Shown piece by piece: positions 1 through 11,532 of a stretch of DNA of 64,000 nt. The first letter of the stretch is position 1; every line of letters starts with the position of its first letter. The stretch lies in NCBI GenBank assembly GCA_034440635.1, contig JAOTON010000214.1, forward strand, positions 236,001 to 300,000, given 5' to 3'. A program made the position numbers and the translations under genes. The stretch is from Lepas anatifera (Eukaryota > Arthropoda > Thecostraca > Lepadidae). The notes below the pieces were generated by a model. It saw nothing but the letters and a program-made list of their open reading frames with translations, was not told the origin of the DNA and ran no database searches.

Positions 1-139
1 CAAAGCAACTTTGGGGATTTCTGACACACCGAATTCCGAGGTCATTTGGTCGCGATCGCAACAAGAGGAGGATCCAGGATTGGCGGTCAGGCAGGTACCA
101 GGTTTGCGCTGACATCCGTAACGGGTGCCGTGCGCCCTT

Positions 140-2975
140 CATAGAGGAGGAGCTGGTCAGCCAGCTCCAGTGCAGCTAGCTGCGTAAGGCCCCGGGATCT
201 GACGGGCTCTGCAACCAACATCTGCGACACCTAGGTCCAGTTGCTTGCGGCGCTCTCCTCCACTTCATCGACTCCTCCTGGTTACACGGCGGCGTTCCTC
301 AAGAGTGGCGACCGGCGGCTATCGTCCCCATCTCAGAAGTACTGGTACCCTCGGAGCAATTCAGCTTCACAGAAAAACGCTCTGTCGAAGAGAGCATCGG
401 CCGGCTTGTCAAACAAATCCAGGGTGGATGGAGCATACCTACGAGCAGGGGGAGGACCTTCCAGACAGCTCCACGGTGCAGCAGTACGTGCTGCTCGCCT
501 TCGACTTTGCGCGGGCTTACGTTAACATGCACCCCGCTGGGGTCCCGGGCATGACGTGCCCCGCTGGCGGGGGGGGTTCGCCCCCTCCGTATCTCATTCC
601 CCACGAAAGCTAAAGGCGTTCATAAATTACCACGGGCGGTGTTCGAAAGCTCTTGGCAAGACAAATATATTTTATAAGAATATTTTTTATGTCAAGTGAA
701 TATTGAGGCCAGTATAGGTCAAAGAAGGTTCCATAGGCTTGTAACAGAGCAGTATACGTTACGTAACAGAGCAGTACGTTTATCTCTCTAGATCTGCCCT
801 CAGGGGAGCTAGATCAAATCTTTATGCATCATTGGATTTCTTTCATCGCGGAAAATCGAATGACGTATAACATGACCTTGCTAGGTCAAATAGTGACAAT
901 GACCTGACCTCGAGCTAGGTCAGGGTCACAGAGTGACCTGTTATGTTCATGTTGCATATCAATCGAGTCCCCGTGACAATATAATCACAATTCAAGCAAA
1001 ATGGGAGTTTATCTCAATTCAGTGAGAAATTATTGGCAAAACAATCACTCTATGCTCCCGTGACCTGACATGACCTTTCAGAGGTCAGATGCTCAAAAAC
1101 TCAAATTTATGGTCAAGATCGTGATAAGAATAGACGGTTTGAGGATTTTCAGCTTTATCTATCCAGTATTTACTGAAAACGAGCCCCTTCTATTTTTCAC
1201 CATAGGTTTATGATGGGGTGACCAGAAAATTGACCGCACCTTAGGTCAACAATATCAAAACTCCGAGATAGCAGATTTGTAGACCCTAATGACCTTATCA
1301 TATTGTGGAAGTTTCAAATTGATCGGTTCGCTAATGTTCCCTGAGCGCCCTTCAAACTCATGATTTTAGCTTTTGAGGTCGGGTCACTTTACCTTGAATA
1401 TCTCCTTGACCTGACATGGCCTTAACTAAAAATTTGGTCAGATGTGTAAAATTGATAAGGGATAAGATATTGTAAGTTTCGTTGTTTTGCGTCTCTCCGT
1501 TTTTGAGCTATCTGGGGAAAACCAGGAGGGGGCGAATTTCGCCCCCCAGCGGGCGCGCGTTTCCCCCAAGGTAGATTACCGCCTACTCTGAGCTCGTCTT
1601 CTCGACCAGGGAGTTCCCGCGTGCCTTGTGATCTGGATACTGAATTTCCTGAGGGATCGACGTGCCCACGTCGAGCTGAACGGATCACGCAGCGGCGAGT
1701 GGGTGTTCCGAGCGAGCCTGCAAAACAGCGTCCTTTCACCGACCTTGTTTTTGTTGTGGTTGGCCTCTCGTTGCACCCCTCAGGACGGTGGAAGAGACGA
1801 CGCCTTTTTGTACGTGGACGACACCGCAGCACTTTGAGCCGGTAACACCATCTCCACCACAAGAGAATGCGCCCAAGCGGCAACGGACACGCTGGTCAAC
1901 CTGGCGCGCTCTAACTTGATGGAAGTCGAAGGCGAGAAGACCCAGCTTCTAGTCCTCTCTCAGTGGGCCCGAGACGCCGTCGACTGCCAGAACAAGGTGG
2001 CGGGCAAGCCGGTTGCCGGCGGTGGAACCGTGGAGCTCCTACGAGTCACTCTGGAAAAGTTACTTTACTTCGGCGCCCACTGCCGAAACTTACGCCAGCC
2101 TGTTCATCACCGCAATGCACAACTCAGGAGCCTAATGAGATGGGAGTGGGGGGCTGCGTGAACGGCAGCTTCACTTCGTTGCAGATGGATATGTGTGTGA
2201 AGCTTTGGAGCACGCCGCAGTGGCTTGGCTGCCCGCCACTCCACTCCCCCTCTTACACATGTCTTCGTCCTAAATGGAAGATGCGGGCGGTGACCCGCAC
2301 CATCATCGGCTGCCCCCGATCTACCCTTGGCACATGCTGTGATGGCGGGGACCGACCTGACGCCTGTCGGGGCCCGCCGTCGGGAGCTTGTAGCGCACCT
2401 CATGGCCAAGGCACTGGCGCTCCCTCTGGACTATCTCGTCCAAGTGGTGGCGGATGTCGGGGCTCCGGCCCGTCCCGCGGTGGTGACCGGCTGGCGACGC
2501 GACGGCAAACTCCTCGCCGCTCTGGGAGTGTTCTCGCTGTTGGATCTACTGATTCCCCAGCGAATCCCCCCTATGGACAGGCGCGCTGATGGCGGTAAGC
2601 TTTAACATGGAAGTGGGAGCCCCACACTACCCGGCTACTCCGACCTGACTAGGAGGCAGACGACGCTTCACCACCTGGCATCGCTGCCCCAGAGCGCCAC
2701 CTGGGTGCAGACCGTCAACCCGGCTAGCAAGGGCGTCCGAGGTGGAGGCGCAGGGCACTTATCGCCTTCCCAGACGATTTACCCCAGGGTCTGCACGCCC
2801 CAGCCGGCAGCCTCTGCTCAAGTTTCCGAGAAAAGATGACGCCCCTTCCCGCACTGCCCTCAACTTTCAGAGCGCCACCTGATCCTGGACACTGACCCAG
2901 TAGTGATCTACATGAACTCGAGACGGGTCCTCGCCGCCCTCCGTGCGAACCCCCTACCCAGACATCCGCCATAGG
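140..2975 (+). pseudogene. Non-LTR retrotransposon RT + RNase H fossil, split by an inserted element
   Basis: This is a decayed reverse transcriptase gene read by joining frames. From about 140 the plus strand encodes an RT start with KAPGSDGL, then VPQEWRPAAIVPI, and near 490-530 LLAFDFARAY, a degraded motif A. After an inserted element (about 553-1559) the RT resumes with GVPACLVIWILNFLRDRR, SLQNSVLSPTLF and the catalytic-box remnant FLYVDDTAAL at about 1800-1835. A thumb-like segment follows to about 2160. Around 2710-2970 an RNase H-like region is visible, with a GGGAG patch and VVIYMNSRRVLAALRANP; the usual Asp of the TDS motif is Asn. Many stops and frameshifts show it is dead. RT followed by RNase H suggests the I/ingi/Vingi or Jockey-related groups, which is inference. 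The 5' part lies outside the window. Confidence 0.88.
553..1559 (+). mobile_element. AGGTCA-rich palindromic-end element, copy A
   Basis: This roughly 1-kb non-coding block interrupts the RT fossil. Its ends are imperfect inverted repeats: the left carries CCCCGCTGG followed by a G-run and TTCGCCCCC, the right carries GGGGGCGAATTTCGCCCCC followed by CAGCGGG. The interior is AT-rich and dense in AGGTCA/TGACCT (for example TGACCTCGAGCTAGGTCA near 904). It aligns by eye with the copies at 27.4, 35.0 and 59.1 kb. The TTAA flanks seen in other copies are not clear here, so the exact borders are uncertain by about 10 bp. Confidence 0.75.
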
Positions 2976-3000
2976 AGCGGCCGTCTGGAGAGGGTCGATC

Positions 3001-5031
3001 CGAAAAAGAATGAACAAGACTGCCAGTTCAGCTACAAAATTACTTTCTTCTCCGGTGCCTGCAACTCGAGAACAAATTCCACTATATTTTGCAATACCAC
3101 CACCTTAAACTCAGATATAGCACCTCCCTACATGTTTTCCAACATCGCCGCCTTAAACTCTACAATAAAGGTCGTTCTCCAGTTGTAGGCATTACAGAGA
3201 AAAGTCATTTTGTAGCTGAACTGACTGTGGGTTTTTATCATTTTTCTCACAACTTTTTTCATATTTTTGGATAGTCCTTTTATGTGAGTTTTGAAGTAGC
3301 AGTGTCTAAAACGAAATCAGAAATCTCGCGAGAAATTCTAAAAAGAATTGCCTGAATTACAGGATCTATGCCATTCTCATCGCCTGATGATACTTGTATT
3401 TCAACCACACGAAACAGTTCTGTTTCGACGGAATAAATAAATAAATGTCTACATAAAATAAGTGAATAAATAAATTAATGACCATATATATCAGAATTCC
3501 CCTCACATCTTTGTTTTCGCAGTTTAACATCAAATTCGCAAGTTCACATTAGTATTTTGGCATATAGAATTTCCAGGCCTTTAGGACAACCTCAAAGACA
3601 TGCATGACGAGCATATAACATTAATTATAATGTAAGCAATGACTAAGAATGAGTGTCGTAACTGTGGGAATAAATTATCGAATACATTCTTGTGAAGTCA
3701 GTGAGAGTGGCCCGTAACATGAAATTGAGCTGTTTGATATACAACATTGACAAAAATGCAATCATGTCATGCAATTGGTGTGAATTTCTGAGGAGCATCT
3801 CAATTGTGCAAAGGTCACCAATTCAGAACCAATATAATAGGCACCTGGTTAACTGCCATTTTTGGAAATGATAGTTCCACACATGAAAAAGATTCTAAAA
3901 ATAGTGAGATAGCGTTGTACCTGCCCATTCCAAAAAATATGAGAGATGAGTGCAACAAACGTACAGAGTTTTGAATCGTGCACAATGCCCCAACTGATCC
4001 AGAAATGTGGGTGGGTTCTCTTCCTATCCGGGCATCAATAACCCTTTAACTATTCCCTTGAGTTTTCTGGACAGTCTTCAAAGATATGCCACAAATTTTA
4101 CCTTCATCTGATGAAAGTTTATCTGGCTTCCCCAACCCCATCTTCCATTGCTCCAAATACTAAAATATCCATCCCAGGCTTGGAAATGTACTGCTCCAAC
4201 AAAAAATATATATAATGCATACTCTGCTTGTCAGACAAGGCAGGAGCCGCAACAATATATTTTTGCATGGGTAACTCATACTAATAAAGATACTCTTGGA
4301 CACTTATCTGCCAGTTACACTCAGTCTTTAACTTATGATCTATGGAATGCACTACAGACTCACCCAATCCTCTCTGTGTACAACCCAGGCGGGAAAACAT
4401 GGCATGTGTTGATGGGATCTTGGCAGGGCAGCCCTTTGATGTGCAGAACTATTTTTAGGTACCCAAGGTCTGGCAGATCAGATTGCTCCTTCTAAATGTT
4501 TGAAATAATCTTCATGCTAATGTCAATCGACATTGTCAATATACATTTCACAGGGCCTTGAACATTGCTCACAGCGCAGTTTGCAATACTTATCGATCTA
4601 TTGGTATTTGTAGACATACTTAATATTCTGCTCGAATTTGAAAATATTTTGTATCATTACTAGAAAAAAACTGTTTTACACTCGCCCAACAGATATTCGT
4701 ACCAGTCTGTACTTTTGTATTATTTTTGTTTACCTACTTTACTTAGCCAAAATATATGGATGAGACAAGTACTTGTAAAACTGGAGCTGTGAGCACCTTT
4801 TCTTCTTTTCCTATATGGAAACATACAAATGTGCTGTTTACCCGCAAATGAAATTACACAAGGATCACAAAGCTCCGTTCTCGAATGCTCACATCCACAC
4901 GCATACTTTACCTGTCTATCTTGTCAAAATATGCATCTGCTGGTTTATCACTACTTGCTCCAGCACAGCAAGTTCTGCCTCCTCTCCCTCCAAGTACACT
5001 TCTGCCATGCTGCTTGTCTTTCTCACTCTAG
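3001..5031. other. AT-rich stretch without recognised genes
   Basis: The sequence is AT-rich and has no family I recognise. A short AATA-type run near 3435-3450 could be the 3' tail of the preceding retroelement, but no flanking duplication is visible. The longest open frames lack an ATG or have chance-like composition. Confidence 0.5.
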
Positions 5032-5122
5032 TTTGCAAAACATGGCAGGCGTCTTGACCAGATGGTTTTGGCAGAAATGTGGCTTATGGGACAGAATTGG
5101 CCAGATTTTCAGGATATCAATG
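5032..5122 (+). CDS. Possible internal exon, unknown protein
   Basis: A 91-base segment is bounded by a strong acceptor (pyrimidine tract ending CTTTCTCACTCTAG at 5031) and a strong donor (ATG then GTAAGT from 5123). The frame open across it reads FAKHGRRLDQMVLAEMWLMG and then a further ten residues, phase 0 in and phase 1 out. The composition is protein-like, but I recognise no family and cannot identify partner exons. A competing 159-codon ATG frame (4829-5308) runs through the same bases in another frame and looks less like protein. A chance combination of splice signals cannot be excluded. Confidence 0.22.
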
Positions 5123-8007
5123 GTAAGTGGGCGACTGAGTTATGTTTTACCACTAGTGTTCTTTTCGCAGTTCTTGTTGCCTTTCCAATGCTGGAGCTGG
5201 CTGGTAAGACAGTTATATTGGGAAGAAACTAATGGAAATGACAGAATCCCCAGCATTATCCGGGGAATTCAAATAATGTACAAAAAACAAATCGGAAGTC
5301 TCCGGTGAGACTAGGGTTTAATATTCGGAAGTCAGGCAGGGGGCGGGAAGGAAATGCGTGTTTCTTGAAACTTCGGGTGCTGTGAACGTTATTTTGCCTC
5401 GTAAAATGTGTGAAATATGCTCGAAATAGCCTAACATTATTACGCTAAAAAGTACTCTCACCAGAATTTGAATCAATAAGTGTATTTAGAACATTAATAC
5501 AATTTACAGAGACGGACGTTTTTTCCTGGAATTTGTTCATTCCCCCAACCCCGCTGTGGGACCGGACCTTTAGGGGAGAAAACACGAACACCACGCTTGG
5601 ACAGGTGAGTGTCCGGGTTAAGATTTCAGACGATAACCCGACCTGACCCGTAAGCTATTTTACCAGGAATCCAGTGTCACCATTGCTAGGCCGTGGCTTC
5701 ACAGAAGAATAAAGCGCATGTGAAGCTGATATGCGGTTTTTGTGGAAACAGGACTGGTCCTGCTCTGGGTTCACCACAAAATCCTTGAGCTGTTGTAGGG
5801 TTTTCCCAAGAGAAAGGCTTGATTCCAGTGTAGTCATTGACCTTATGAAAACGGGTCGAGCATCCTTTTTCGCCAGTATTTTTCTAGACGACTTAATACG
5901 TGTATTATACATCTGTCAAGTGTGCTCAGATTCAGAGATTGAGCTTCTATCATTATCTAGTTAAACTCATGGGACGTTGGGACCAGATGAATACCGTCTC
6001 ATGAGTAAAACAACAGTGCTACTCAGGGAGGTTAATGAGAAAGTGCACAGCACCCACAAATATTATGGTAGCACAGCGTTCGTGTACTGTACTATAGATT
6101 GGTGCAATTTAACACAACGTTCGTGTAATGTACCATAGATTGCTAAAACCTACTAGCGCCAATGTAGGAAAGTAGGTCCTGAATCCAGTCTGGCATCTCG
6201 TGGTCCTCTGATAAGAATTCTTAATCTGGAAAGACAGCTATTGGTGATTGGATTTTATAATATCTATTATTGTGCTATGTTGGCTTGCGCTTTGGCTGTA
6301 GGCCAAACCTTACCGTAAAACGAGGTTATTTGATATGACTGGGGTAATTGATATAACATGCCCTGATCCAAAATATTGTATTACTCACTCAAAATTGTGT
6401 CTGTGTTATAATTTTTCGCAGGATTCTGTCAAAATAAACACAGCTACATGTGGCCTAAGCTTTGTGCTTGTGTTGATGCTGAGAAATTAATAAACTCAAC
6501 AATACGAAATTGATAAAACCTGGTTTTTCCGTTTGTCTAAAAATCCCCCTCTAACTTCTAACTAATCAAATCTGTGTCCTTTTTCAGATCCTCGAAGCAG
6601 ATTCCTTAAGTTTTAAAAAACTGTTGCAGTGAAATTCTATGCCCGGTCCTGTCCATATAATCAATATAATCCATATCGACTTATAAAGTGGGGCTATTTG
6701 ATACGAGTATAAAATATAGTACAGAAGTACAATGGAAGGAAGCCCCATAAGACTTCACTTAATGTCAAATGAACGTCTTTAGACGCTGAGAGGATGTGCA
6801 GTCTGGGATGCCTTCCTACACAGAACACGGGCGGATGCACCCCAGTTTTGGGGGCCAAACCCTGTCTGCCTCTCCTCGGGGGAACGAATTTTTTTCTACA
6901 GACCAAGTGTAAACCCTTTTTCAGTGCTCTCCCTGTAGCTACTTCTCCAGTACATGTCACCTCGGAGGGGGGGGGGAATATTTTGTCTACAGCCTAGTGT
7001 AAACCCTTTTTAAAATTTCTCCGGTGTTTGGGGGAAGGTGTTTGCCCCTCCAGTGTTTGGGGGCCATGGCGAATGCCCCCTGCGACCGCCATGATACAGA
7101 ATTTTCTGCCTCCTGTGCTTGCGTGGATATCCCTGAAATAGGTTTTTTCTCAAATAAAGAGTTTGAACCTGTTTTTCTAAACAGTTTTTTGTGTTTTTAA
7201 AAACCAGCTGTGAATATCAAATACCCCCACATAGGCTTTTAGAGATATGGCCTCCTGGCATAAACATATCGAATTGCCCCAAACCATGGGGCAATTTGAT
7301 ACAACCTTCAATTAAAAAAACATTGCCTGTGTATATCACACATTTTACATATTCCGCACTTTTACATATTTGTTCCTATTCCGACAGCACTGAATGTCTA
7401 AATCATATTTGTGTGTATTGGAAATATGGCTCTTTATGACCATACATGTATTGCGACGCACACAAAAAACACTACAACGGTAAACGCATGATTACAAAAA
7501 CTGAACATTTTGTATCAATAACCCGTTTTACGGCACCTCCCACTTAATTTTGAAAAAACATGAAAAAGAGCTGACAATCTGATTCAAACCTTTAGGTGGC
7601 CCGAATCTCGAAAAAGGTAGCATTACACTGACTTAAAAATAATCTAATCAATTACATACATATTCCTTTCAGATTGTTTCCTCTTTGCTGGCAATGCCAT
7701 GCGGCCTCGGCCGAAATTACCCAACTTAGACATTCGCGGTCGGTAAGAACAATGATGGAAGTATAATTTGTTAGAAAAATGCAAGTGGATTCACCCATCT
7801 GTACCCACATACCACATACCAGATGTCGCCAGATCTAGGCCCGTGGGTTTAAGGTGTGGATGGAGGGACCCAAAATCATGAAAATGTCGGGTTTTTAGAG
7901 ATTCTGCAAAAATAGGAGTTAGAGAGGGAAAATACCTGGTATGCCCCTGAGCCCATGCGTGCATGCATACATGTATGTAGATGAATTCCTTCTCAGATAT
8001 GCAATGG
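5123..8007. other. AT-rich intergenic or intronic stretch
   Basis: No gene is recognised. Two copies of a short direct repeat (CTACAG, then GTGTAAACCCTTTTT at 6907-6921 and 6997-7011) are embedded in G-run-rich sequence that resembles a decayed MITE, but no complete ends are visible. Confidence 0.5.
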
Positions 8008-8071
8008 TTGCAGGGTCACTTAGTCTCGATATACAGTGATTGCAGGGTCACTTAGTCTCGATATACAGTGA
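8008..8071. repeat. Perfect 32-bp tandem duplication
   Basis: The unit beginning TTGCAGGGTCACTTAGTC and ending ATACAGTGA occurs twice with no spacer (8008-8039, 8040-8071) and no mismatch. It is probably a recent local duplication. Confidence 0.95.
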
Positions 8072-10340
8072 TGGGAATATCCTCTCGAACCAGGTTCTGC
8101 TTGTTTCGTTACCTCAGGCACGGTACCCCAAATAATGTAGTATACTTTATCTCGAGGGCCCTGGACGTCTGAATGGCCTCACGCTGTCTTTGAAAATGCA
8201 CCTGCAGTTTTCGTACCCGTGGTAAGTTTTGGGATTTTGGCACCTCAGTGCGTTAAGCCCTCTCCACTGCGAGGACTCAACGCCTTGTGGGCGTATCCTT
8301 CCAATGCCTTATCAACAATGCCTTATCGGTACGTTCCGACATGTGTGAGGCGCCGGGTTTTTCGCTGTGTAGACAAGATGGTTTTGCGAGTCATGATGAG
8401 GTAGAGAATTGCATTTTGTTGCCAGCGTAGGCGGCTTATCACGGTATGTCCAGTTGTAAGTGCTCTAGGAAAGCTAAAAAAAACGGAAAAGTGATGTGTG
8501 AACCAGCTTTGCGCTTGATTACTGTGTGAGGGTGCGTGGTTTGCTGGCTGAACCTGGTCCACAGGCCAGGCCATGGCAAATTCTCACCGTATGGCCTTGC
8601 TATTGCCAGGGGCGTCGCCAGGGATTTTTATTGGTGGGGGGGGACTCCGGCCTGGTGACGACCGAAGAAGACTCCGTGACTTTCCTGGAGGGCGCTATCG
8701 AGCCATTTTAGCTATATATCATTTGGGAACAATGTAAGGTCGTGCCGTAAGGTGGTGCTGATAGCGGCAGAAAAAGTCAAAATCATGTGTCGGGTGCCTG
8801 CCTTTTGGAGAGGGCATGCCCCCTGGTTCGTCCGTTTTGAAGGCACGTACCCCATGTCCCCCTGATTTTGGACAGTCATGACGGTAAGTTTGTCGTTAAA
8901 CCCTTGTGAATTTGTATTGGTTCCGATGTATTTGCTATCTCCCCTGACAAACACTGTGGGACGCGGAGCCGGAATCTAAACAGCGCTCTTTATCCAGGTA
9001 CGAGCCCGGGTCGTGTACGGGTCCACGGATTCTATCGTGAGTAGAAGAAAGAGAGCAAAGCAGCGTCATATATCAGTCCGCAGCACACCCGGGTCGGGCA
9101 TCAATTATTACCGGAGGATACCGCACGGCAGCGCTGATTGCCTGAGAGTACATAGCGGACCGGATATCTGGATCGATATCCGGTCCAATCCGATTTATGA
9201 ATCGCATTGCGGATCGGATGAATCGAATTGCGAGAATTGGATTAGATTCATGACTCGGATTGGACGGATTTGGCTTAAGTTTCAAATAGTTTTGAAGTTT
9301 CGAAATGGATTTACATCTAGATTGGATTTAGATTCAGATAGTTTGTTAATTTAGTCGTTTTTGGGATATGGATCAGGTTTCATTTGACAATTGCAGCGTG
9401 CGACCGGATTTGCCGCGGAATCTCCGGATGCAGACCGGGTTGGGATCTGGGACTCGGTGCTGACTCGGCCGGACTTTTTCGGGAGCAGGTGGGTCGGTGC
9501 CGTGGCATGGCTGGGACTACAATATATCTCATCGCATAGGCTAATACATAGGCGCTATATAACAGAAAAACTAATGATCCCTGACACCAAAATAACTTAG
9601 TGACTGATATTGATGCATTTGGTTGCCTACATTAGCTGTCATGACAGATTTAACGGGCTTTACAGCAAGGTGAGTCTTCTATGTTAGGCAAGGTTTTAAC
9701 GGGCTAATTGCAAGGTTTAATTACTGCCTCCCGTGACCATTGATTACTTGGTGAGAGTTTTCTATGCTAGCGGTCCGGGGGTATCCAGGTCATGGTTCCC
9801 TCAATGCATTCCAGAACGGCCAATTTTGTCCACGTTTTCCTCAATGCTCTCTTCAAGGTTCTGGCCATCCCAGTTCCTCCAAAAAAGTGGTGACTGGAAC
9901 TTACCATGGCTTCTAGATTAAATGATAATCCTTTTGAGGTTCTTATGCCTTCGCGTATGTGTTTTTCTGCGCCGGACCCAGTGAAGGGACTTGCCGCGAA
10001 CGTGTCAGGTTTGCACCGACGCCAGGGCCTTGTTGTGTTTTGAAATGCGGAAGAAGGTAGAATCTCTAGAAGGTGCGATTTATTTCAGCGTGGTGGCAGT
10101 GCAATGAAGGGAAAATATATTTTGACAGAGAAAGGAGGAGTCATTTCAGGGCTCTTGGAGACGGAACGGCTGGCTAGTACCACGAAGTCTCCTATACTGC
10201 CAAGGGGATCTCCTCATGGGTTCAAGAGAAATAACTACTCCGCTCGATTACCCGATACACCGAGAAGACAGAGAGGTCGAACTCAGCTTACCCACCACTC
10301 CCAGCCACTTCAAATCTGGGCTATGCGTGTGTTCACCTCC
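8072..10340. other. No recognised gene; CGGATC-rich patch
   Basis: No coding family is seen. At 9157-9186 there is an inverted repeat (GGACCGGATATC, six bases, GATATCCGGTCC), followed by degenerate CGGATT/GAATC direct repeats to about 9260. Nothing else is supported. Confidence 0.5.
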
Positions 10341-10479
10341 CGTCTGTGACGTCATAATAATTGTTGGAATTTAACGACGCACCAACTGCCAGAGTCATAC
10401 GGCGTCACCAACTCTAACCCTGTTGGAAGGGATTCTGGAGATCAGATCGACTTATTCAGAGGCGTCTGTGACGTCATAA
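10341..10479. promoter_or_regulatory. Duplicated CRE-type sites
   Basis: The 17-mer CGTCTGTGACGTCATAA is present exactly at 10341-10357 and 10463-10479. Each contains the palindrome TGACGTCA, the CREB/ATF consensus. The pair flanks a fragment of a dispersed SINE-like repeat (10366-10437), so the duplication may be a by-product of repeat structure. Regulatory function is unproven. Confidence 0.3.
10366..10437 (-). repeat. Fragment of SINE-like family b
   Basis: The segment with CGCACCAACTGCCAGAGTC, then CACCAACTCTAACCCTGTTG matches by eye the copies at 63231-63403 (same orientation) and 53534-53663 (opposite). Only the 3' part of the family is present here. Confidence 0.65.
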
Positions 10480-11263
10480 GTCCAGCTTTGGATCGACACA
10501 TTCACACCGAACCACATCACTAGACACATCGGCAGCCACACGGTCGTCTGAATCGCCACGATCGTGTAAAAGATCACGCCGTGATTGCAGCGCCGGATTA
10601 AATTAGTCTCTGCTGCCCTGCTGTTATCATGTAATCCTGGCAGAGTATGTTATCATGTGATCTGTGACGTTGCATTCGCGAGCTGTTACGGGCTTATGAT
10701 TGGTTCCGTCGGGAAGTGATTAGGTAGGTGTGCGGCAAGCAAAAAGTGGAGTGGGGCATGATTTTTGTATTTGTATTTATTCATTATATGAGCAACAGGA
10801 TTATCCACTTACAGTAGTATGGATAAAACAATACGTGAATATTTACAAGAGATGATGAACTGTAGTCACTATACGTTAACCGCAGAAACATTAATTCAAT
10901 AAACATGTAATATTAAAAGAAAAACATGATGTTATAAAACGTGACCTAAACCATGGGTTCACTAAAACGGATGATCCCTAAGATATTTATGACGGAGGAT
11001 TTAAACGATGAGAACTGAGATAGGGTCGATGGTGGATACTGCTGACATGATGATTAAGCGCGAACTGCACGGATGAACATCCACATTCCTCTCTACCTCC
11101 CAAAGGAATGTGGGCATGAGTACAACATTTGATGTTATGTGTATTTTTTTTAAGAGATGAAGCTGTATTATAAAGGAGGGAGCAACTATTCATCCTGCAG
11201 CCCAATATTCCCACTTGTTCCGAAAAACTCGACCCCAACAGCGCTGAATTCCGTGTGCCTGTG
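10480..11263. other. No recognised feature
   Basis: This is mixed-composition sequence with no recognised gene, RNA or repeat family. Confidence 0.5.
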
Positions 11264-11532
11264 CATAGGCAGATCCGGGATTTCCGTTCTGGGATGGGAG
11301 GGGGAGCATGGTCGGAAGGGAGGTTCCCTGCGGACCAGCCGGAAGCGACAAAATCTATCGCGTGGGCGCCAAATCCCTCCAATACTCGTATCCTGGAGAG
11401 AGGAGGCAGTGGAAATGACCTTCCAGGGAAGCGGCATTGTCCTTTCAGGGAGCCACCGTTACCATTTCAGAGGGTGTCGAGGTTTAATGGGGGGGGGGTG
11501 GTGCCTCCCCATGCTCTCTGGATTTGCCTATG
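11264..11532. mobile_element. MITE with CATAGGC termini
   Basis: A 269-bp non-coding element starts CATAGGCAGATCC and ends GGATTTGCCTATG, giving imperfect terminal inverted repeats. The flanking 8-mers TGCCTGTG and TTCATGTG match at 6 of 8 positions, which fits a decayed 8-bp target duplication of the hAT type. Related, more degraded copies lie at 17246, 39915 and 49942. Open frames inside it are chance. Confidence 0.6.

Noticed and set aside
4829..5308. 159-codon ATG frame
   Set aside because: Cys/His/Leu-rich with no domain, crosses strong splice-like signals, and another frame is more protein-like in the middle. Probably chance.
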